Assembly (NCBI GenBank): GCA_010029175.1
Contig: RGNC01000061.1
Span: 1 to 10,945 of the forward strand
Source of the DNA: Synechococcaceae bacterium WB8_1B_136
Lineage (GTDB): Bacteria > Cyanobacteriota > Cyanobacteriia > PCC-6307 > Cyanobiaceae
Length of the DNA stretch: 10,945 bases
Direction: 5' to 3'
Positions within the stretch are counted from its first letter, which is position 1; the number at the start of each line of letters is the position of its first letter. Made by a program: the position numbers and the translations under genes. Shown piece by piece: positions 6,996 through 10,945 of this stretch. Under the pieces are notes generated by a model. That model saw only the letters and a program-made list of their open reading frames with translations, made no database searches and was not told the DNA's origin.

Positions 6996-7663
6996 CGCCC
7001 GGGGGCCCTGAGGGCCTGGGCCAGGGCCACGCCGCGGCTGGTGCCCAGGCGGGTGGCGCCGGCCTCCACCAGCGCGAGGGCCTGCTCCAGGTCGGCGATG
7101 CCGCCGGAGGCCTTGATGCCGGCGCGGCCGCGGGCCAGCTGCCGCAGCCGCTGCACCTGCTCCACGCTGGTGGCGGGGCCGAAACCGCTGCCGGTTTTCA
7201 GCCAGGCGGCGCCCACATCGATGGCCGCCTCCACCCCCAGTTCCAGGGCCTCGGGGCTGAGGCGCCCCACCTCGAGGATCACCTTCACCGGCAGGCCCAG
7301 CTCCACGATCGGGGCCAGATCGGCGCAGAAGCTGGCGCCATCGCCCTCGGCCAGGGCGCCGAAGTCCGGCACCACATCCAGTTCCTCGGCGCCGGCCGCG
7401 GCGGCCCATTCCGCTTCCGCCTGCTTGATGTCCGGCGGGATGGCGCCGAAGGGGAAGCCCACCACGCTGATCAGCCGCGGGCCGCGGCTGCCGCTGGCGC
7501 CTAGCCGCTCGCGCGCCACCGTCAGCCAGCGGGAGGCCACACACACGCCGGCGAAGCCGAAGTGGCGGGCCTCATCGCAGCAGCGCTGGATCGACTCGCG
7601 GCCCTGGTGGGGGTCCAGCAGGGCGTGGTCGATCAGGGGGGCGAGATCGGGAAGGTCGCGCAA
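6992..7663 (-). CDS. deoC: Deoxyribose-phosphate aldolase
   Basis: Class I aldolase that splits 2-deoxyribose-5-phosphate into glyceraldehyde-3-phosphate and acetaldehyde, part of deoxynucleoside catabolism. The 223-residue length fits the family. Catalytic residues are in place: Asp96 in ELDVVPDFG, Schiff-base Lys156 in WLKTGSGFGP, and Lys184 in GIKASGGI. The N-terminus IDHALLDP (11-18) is typical (IDHTLL in most members). An in-frame TGA lies two codons before the TTG at 7663, and no ATG or GTG follows before conserved sequence, so the rare TTG start is very likely right. The stop overlaps recO (GTGA). It is 55 bases downstream of hpf, so it could be read from the hpf promoter or its own; no clear promoter is seen between them. 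Confidence 0.94.
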   Translation of the reverse strand: MRDLPDLAPLIDHALLDPHQGRESIQRCCDEARHFGFAGVCVASRWLTVARERLGASGSRGPRLISVVGFPFGAIPPDIKQAEAEWAAAAGAEELDVVPDFGALAEGDGASFCADLAPIVELGLPVKVILEVGRLSPEALELGVEAAIDVGAAWLKTGSGFGPATSVEQVQRLRQLARGRAGIKASGGIADLEQALALVEAGATRLGTSRGVALAQALRAPGR

Positions 7664-7707
7664 GGGTCAGGTGGCGCCGCAGCTGGCCGCATCACGGCCC
7701 TCCATTC

Positions 7708-7728
7708 TCAGGCCTTGTTCAGGCCTTG
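7708..7728 (-). repeat. Tandem 10-base repeat over the hpf stop, able to form a short hairpin
   Basis: On the plus strand TCAGGCCTTG occurs twice, at 7708-7717 and 7719-7728, one base apart. The second copy contains the hpf stop codon. Because AGGCCT is self-complementary, the two copies can also pair on the minus-strand transcript as AGGCCT-GAACA-AGGCCT (six-base stem, five-base loop). There is no T-run after it, so it is a poor intrinsic terminator. It might act as a 3' stabilising stem or be a replication-slippage scar. Confidence 0.6.
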
Positions 7729-8303
7729 GCCTGGATCACCCCGAAGCCGCCGTGGTTGCGGCGATACACCACCTGCAGCTCGCCGCTCTTCTCGTCGCGG
7801 AACAGATAGAAGTCGTGGTCGATCAGCTCCAGCTGATGCAGGGCGTCGTCGAGGCTCATCGGCGGCATGGCGAAGTATTTGCGGCGCACGCCGGGGCTGG
7901 GCAGTTCGGCCTCCTTGCCATCGGTGAGGCTGCTGCCCGGCGGGGGCAGGCTGGCGGCACCGGCCTCCTCATCGCGGGCCGAGCGGTGCACCGGACCCTG
8001 GTGCTGCTCCTTGAGGCGATCCTTGTAGTGGCGCAGCTGGCGGCTGAGTTTGCCCACCACCAGATCGATGCTGGCGTAGAGGTTCTCGCTGCGCTCCTGG
8101 GCGCGGATCACGGTGCCGTTGGCGAAGATCGTCACCTCGGCGGTCTGCTGCGGCACCCGGGGGTTGCGCGCCACGGAGAGGTGCACATCCGCCTCCTTGA
8201 CCAGTCCATCGAAATGGCTGATCGCTCGCGTCAGTTTTTCCTCGGTGTAGTCGCGGATGGCCGGTGTGACCTCCAGATTGCGGCCGTGGATCAGAAGCTT
8301 CAT
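7719..8303 (-). CDS. hpf: Long-form ribosome hibernation promoting factor (LrtA/HPF)
   Basis: A 194-residue protein starting at ATG 8303, with AGGGAG eight bases ahead. The N-terminal domain (1-about 100, MKLLIHGRNLEVTPAIRDYTEEKL through SENLYASIDLVVGKLSRQL) is the ribosome-binding S30AE fold. A polar Pro/Ser/Gly linker (about 108-135) leads to a C-terminal domain (138-193, VRRKYFAMPPMSLDDALHQL and DHDFYLFRDEKSGELQVVYRR), which in the long family dimerises two 70S ribosomes into inactive 100S particles. Cyanobacterial members are called LrtA (light-repressed transcript), known to rise in darkness or stress, so dark induction is expected from the family but not shown here. It is divergent from lipB across 48 bases, so its promoter may lie partly within lipB. 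deoC follows. Confidence 0.97.
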   Translation of the reverse strand: MKLLIHGRNLEVTPAIRDYTEEKLTRAISHFDGLVKEADVHLSVARNPRVPQQTAEVTIFANGTVIRAQERSENLYASIDLVVGKLSRQLRHYKDRLKEQHQGPVHRSARDEEAGAASLPPPGSSLTDGKEAELPSPGVRRKYFAMPPMSLDDALHQLELIDHDFYLFRDEKSGELQVVYRRNHGGFGVIQAKA

Positions 8304-8311
8304 CCCAGTTG

Positions 8312-8317
8312 CTCCCT
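8312..8317 (-). promoter_or_regulatory. Ribosome binding site of hpf
   Basis: AGGGAG on the minus strand sits eight bases before the hpf ATG. It is the best-spaced Shine-Dalgarno sequence in the window and confirms the hpf start. Confidence 0.75.
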
Positions 8318-8340
8318 GGCTTTGGGGATGCCCTCACGCT

Positions 8341-8344
8341 AGGA
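8341..8344 (+). promoter_or_regulatory. Probable ribosome binding site of lipB
   Basis: AGGA lies seven bases before the GTG at 8352 and supports that non-ATG start for lipB. Confidence 0.5.
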
Positions 8345-8351
8345 ACGCCTC

Positions 8352-9035
8352 GTGATCCACACCACAGCCGACGCAATCTGTTTCCAATCCACCGGGTTGG
8401 TGGATTATCCGCGCGGCTGGGCCTGGCAGCAGCAGCTGCAGCAGCGGTTGCTGGCCGATCCCGCCGGCCCGGATGCGGTGCTGCTGCTGGAGCACCAGCG
8501 CTGCTACACCCTGGGCCGCGGTGCCAGCAGCGCCCATCTCGGCTTCGATCCGGATGCCCCCCCCGCGCCCCTGTTCCGCATCGACCGCGGCGGTGAGGTG
8601 ACCCACCACAGCCCGGGGCAGTTGGTGCTCTACCCGGTGCTCAACCTGCAGCGCCACGGCGCTGACCTGCACCTCTACCTGCGGGAGCTGGAGGGGGTGG
8701 TGATCGACCTGCTGGCCCAGCTGGGGCTGCAGGGGGAGCGCATCGAGGGCCTCACCGGCGTCTGGCTGCAGGGCCGCAAGCTGGCGGCCATCGGGGTGGG
8801 GGCTCGCCGTTGGATCAGCCAGCACGGCCTGGCCCTCAATGTGGAGGCCGATCTGGCTGGATTTGAGGCGATCGTGCCCTGCGGCATCGCCGATCGCCCC
8901 GTGGGGCGCCTGGCCGACTGGCTGCCCGGCCTCACGGCCCAGCAGCTGCGGTTGCCCTTGCTGGATGCCTTCGCCCGGCGTTTCGGCCTCAGGCTGCGGC
9001 CGCCGAATCCCCAGGAGGTCCTGGAGGGGTGGTAA
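8352..9035 (+). CDS. lipB: Lipoyl(octanoyl) transferase LipB
   Basis: Transfers octanoate from octanoyl-ACP to lipoyl domains of 2-oxoacid dehydrogenases and the glycine cleavage H protein, after which LipA inserts sulfur. The 227-residue protein matches LipB in length and motifs: LLLEHQRCYTLGRGA (45-59), RGGEVTHHSPGQLVLYP (79-95), GRKLAAIG with acyl-contacting Lys143 (141-148), and VPCGIADRPVG with catalytic Cys177 (175-185). The GTG start at 8352 has an AGGA seven bases upstream. No lipA is in the window. The first 20 codons contain a perfect inverted repeat (8386-8406). It is 48 bases from the divergent hpf start and 37 bases before the acyl-ACP synthetase gene on the same strand; both enzymes handle acyl-ACP, and co-transcription is plausible. 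Confidence 0.96.
   Translation: MIHTTADAICFQSTGLVDYPRGWAWQQQLQQRLLADPAGPDAVLLLEHQRCYTLGRGASSAHLGFDPDAPPAPLFRIDRGGEVTHHSPGQLVLYPVLNLQRHGADLHLYLRELEGVVIDLLAQLGLQGERIEGLTGVWLQGRKLAAIGVGARRWISQHGLALNVEADLAGFEAIVPCGIADRPVGRLADWLPGLTAQQLRLPLLDAFARRFGLRLRPPNPQEVLEGW
8386..8406. repeat. Perfect 8-base inverted repeat within 5' end of lipB, upstream of hpf
   Basis: AATCCACC (8386-8393) and GGTGGATT (8399-8406) flank GGGTT. The element covers lipB codons 12-19 and lies 83-103 bases upstream of the hpf start. On the minus strand a GATAAT (8409-8404), resembling a -10 box, overlaps its outer arm. It could be an operator or the 5' stem of a long hpf leader. The matching -35 region is weak. Confidence 0.55.
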
Positions 9036-9072
9036 GACCGGGGCCACGCTTCGCCGCTTCCCGCACCACGCC

Positions 9073-10945
9073 ATGCCCCACCTGCACACCTCCGAGATCC
9101 TCTGGAGCGGCAGCCGCGAGGATCGGCGGGCCCTGGCCCAGCGCACCGACTGGAGCGACCTGCACGGCCTGGAGCAGTTGTGGGGCCGGCTGGCCCAGAC
9201 CTACGGCGATGCCCCCGCCCTCGACGCCCCCCATGCCCGGCCGGCCGAGCAGTTCAGCTTCCGCGATCTGCATGCCCGGATCGAGCAGGTGGCGGCCGGC
9301 TTCGCGGCCCTCGGGGTGGCCTGCGGGGATGTGGTGGCCCTGTTTGCCGAGAACAGCCCCCGCTGGCTGATCGCCGACCAGGGGCTGATGCGGGTGGGGG
9401 CCGCCGATGCGGTGCGGGGCAGCACGGCCCCCGTGGAGGAGCTGCGCTACATCACCGCAGACTGCGGCGCCGTGGGCCTGGTGGTGGAGTCGGCGGAGCT
9501 GCTGGCCCGCCTCCAACTCGGCCCGGAGCTGCTGGGGCAGCTGCGCTTTGTGGTGGTGCTCCAGGGCGATTTGGGCTCCACGGTGGAGCAGGTGCCCTGT
9601 TTCAGCTGGGACGACCTGCTGGTCCGCGGCGCCCAGGCGCCGGCCCCGGCCTGGCCGGAGGGCGGTGAGCAGCGCCTGGCCACGGTGCTCTACACCTCCG
9701 GCACCACCGGTCAGCCCAAGGGCGTTCCCCTCAGCCACGCCAACCTGCTGCACCAGTTGCGGCATCTGGGGGTGGCGGTGGCGCCGCGGCCGGGGGATCT
9801 GGCCCTGAGTGTGCTGCCGATCTGGCACGCCTACGAGCGCAGTGCCGAGTATTTCCTCCTGGCCTGCGGCTGCCGGCAGAGCTACACCACCCTCAAGCAG
9901 CTGCGGCCCGATCTGCAGAAGCTGCGGCCCCACTATCTGATCAGTGTTCCCCGCCTGTGGGAGGCGCTGCTGGGCGGGTTTGAAGATGCCCTGGCGGCGA
10001 TGCCCCCGGCGCGGCAGCGGTTGCTGCGCCGGGCCCTGGCGCTGAGCCGCTTCCACTGCGCGGAGCGCCGCCGGGCCGCGGATCTCACCCTCACGCCCGA
10101 GCCCCTGGGGCGCCGGGCCCTGGCGCTTGCCGCCACGCTGCTGAGCTGGCCCCTGCACGGGCTGGCCTCGGCGCTGCTGTGGCCGAAGCTGCGCCAGCAG
10201 TTGATCGGCGGGCGATTGCGCACCGCCATCAGCGGCGGCGGTGCCCTGGCCATGCACGTGGATGGCTTCTTCGAGGCCATCGGCATCGAGCTGCTGGTGG
10301 GCTATGGCCTCACGGAAACCAGTCCGGTGCTCACCTGCCGCCGCGCCTGGGCCAATCGCCGCGGCAGTTCCGGCCAGCCGCTGCCGGGCACGGCGATCCG
10401 CATCCTGGATGGGGAGAGCGGGGCGCGGCTGCCGATCGGCCAGCGGGGCAGGGTGCTGGCCAAGGGGCCCCAGGTGATGGGGGGCTACCTGGGCAAGCCG
10501 GAGGCCACCGCCCAGGTGCTGAGCGCCGATGGCTGGTTCGACACCGGCGATCTGGGCCAGCTGCTGCCCGATGGCTCTCTGGTGCTCACCGGCCGCGCCA
10601 AGGACACGATCGTGCTCAGCAGCGGCGAGAACATCGAGCCAGGGCCCTTGGAGGAGTGTCTGGTGGCCTGCAGCCTGGTGGAGCAGGTGATGCTGGTGGG
10701 GCAGGACTGCAAGGCCCTCGGCGCCCTGGTGGTGCCGAAGGCCGAGGCCCTGGCCGCCTTCGCCCGTGAGCAGGGGCTGGAGCCCCCCGCCGCCTGGCCT
10801 GATGCTTCGCCCGCCGGCGCTGCCGCCCCCCTGCTGAAGGCCTTCACCAGCCGCCTCAACCGGCGCCTGCAGGAGCGGCAGGGCTCCCGGCCCGATGAGC
10901 GCCTGGCGGGGGTGGCCCTGGTGGAGCCGTTCTCGATCGAGAACG
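9073..10945 (+). CDS. aas: Acyl-ACP/acyl-CoA synthetase (AMP-binding), 3' end outside window
   Basis: 624 codons are visible from ATG 9073 and the frame is still open at the edge. It is an adenylate-forming ligase that activates fatty acids with ATP. Motifs in order: phosphate-binding loop YTSGTTGQPKG (207-217), LPIWHAYER (a conserved acyl-synthetase segment), GGRL then ISGGGALAMHVDGFFE, GYGLTETSPV (410-419), and WFDTGDLG (488-495) followed by LTGRAKDTIVLSSGENIEP. The GRAKDTIVLxxGENIEP and GSSGQPLPGT segments match the group containing Synechocystis slr1609. That enzyme is an acyl-ACP synthetase that recycles free fatty acids at the membrane, rather than an acyl-CoA ligase for beta-oxidation, which these cyanobacteria generally lack. 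Older annotation would call it fadD. Upstream in-frame codons offer no earlier start. No clear ribosome binding site precedes it. Confidence 0.9.
   Translation, partial: MPHLHTSEILWSGSREDRRALAQRTDWSDLHGLEQLWGRLAQTYGDAPALDAPHARPAEQFSFRDLHARIEQVAAGFAALGVACGDVVALFAENSPRWLIADQGLMRVGAADAVRGSTAPVEELRYITADCGAVGLVVESAELLARLQLGPELLGQLRFVVVLQGDLGSTVEQVPCFSWDDLLVRGAQAPAPAWPEGGEQRLATVLYTSGTTGQPKGVPLSHANLLHQLRHLGVAVAPRPGDLALSVLPIWHAYERSAEYFLLACGCRQSYTTLKQLRPDLQKLRPHYLISVPRLWEALLGGFEDALAAMPPARQRLLRRALALSRFHCAERRRAADLTLTPEPLGRRALALAATLLSWPLHGLASALLWPKLRQQLIGGRLRTAISGGGALAMHVDGFFEAIGIELLVGYGLTETSPVLTCRRAWANRRGSSGQPLPGTAIRILDGESGARLPIGQRGRVLAKGPQVMGGYLGKPEATAQVLSADGWFDTGDLGQLLPDGSLVLTGRAKDTIVLSSGENIEPGPLEECLVACSLVEQVMLVGQDCKALGALVVPKAEALAAFAREQGLEPPAAWPDASPAGAAAPLLKAFTSRLNRRLQERQGSRPDERLAGVALVEPFSIEN

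Noticed and set aside
7664..7718. Intrinsic terminator between hpf and deoC
   Set aside because: Only a six-base stem is possible and no run of T follows on the minus-strand transcript.
6267..8342. A 691-codon open frame on the plus strand opposite recO, deoC and hpf
   Set aside because: Its composition is Gln/His/Gly/Arg-rich and low in complexity, with no domain. It is the antisense shadow expected in very GC-rich coding DNA, opposite three well-identified genes.
8989..10257. A 422-codon minus-strand open frame opposite the acyl-ACP synthetase
   Set aside because: The plus-strand frame carries every adenylate-forming motif in order, while this one is Gln/Gly/Pro-rich shadow sequence.
1..10945. 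CRISPR array, tRNA, rRNA, insertion sequence or defence system
   Set aside because: No regularly spaced repeats, cloverleaf-like stretches, transposase motifs or defence-type domains were seen. The content is almost entirely recognisable housekeeping genes.

Overview
The window is about 10.9 kb of very GC-rich, tightly packed bacterial chromosome. It most resembles a unicellular picocyanobacterium of the Synechococcus/Cyanobium group. The evidence is protein character and gene company: a DUF1825-type protein, an LrtA-like ribosome hibernation factor, a KMSKS-type tyrosyl-tRNA synthetase, a slr1609-like acyl-ACP synthetase and a glycosyltransferase with a cyanobacterial-type N-terminus. I saw no HIP1 octamers (GCGATCGC), which fits picocyanobacteria of this lineage. 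The taxonomic call comes from family knowledge, not a database search.

Layout. (1) Minus strand, 1-1076: a LuxR-type regulator with a degenerate receiver domain, followed 33 bases later by a helix-hairpin-helix (ComEA-like) protein that runs off the left edge. (2) Plus strand, 1246-3592: a DUF1825 protein, then tyrS and pyrF joined by a one-base stop/start overlap (TGATG). (3) Minus strand, 8303 down to 3605: hpf/lrtA, deoC, recO, an MFS transporter and a family 4 glycosyltransferase. The deoC/recO and recO/MFS joints are both four-base GTGA overlaps, so deoC-recO-MFS-GT looks like one translationally coupled operon. It converges on pyrF with only 12 bases between stop codons. (4) Plus strand, 8352 to the right edge: lipB, divergent from hpf across 48 bases, then an acyl-ACP/acyl-CoA synthetase that leaves the window before its stop codon.

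The genes are mostly housekeeping: protein synthesis (tyrS, hpf), pyrimidine and deoxyribonucleoside metabolism (pyrF, deoC), recombination repair (recO), lipoate attachment and fatty-acid recycling (lipB, aas), probable membrane glycolipid synthesis (GT4), and regulation (LuxR type). There are no RNA genes, mobile elements, CRISPR arrays or prophage genes that I can support, and no gene-free stretch exceeds 300 bases; the longest is 169 bases (1077-1245). Half of the twelve genes start with GTG or TTG.

The most notable anomaly is in tyrS. The open frame is intact, but about 19-20 residues that normally follow the LGGT motif appear to be missing, including the near-invariant Asp-Gln of the active site. 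I see no convincing new defence, mobile or metabolic system here.
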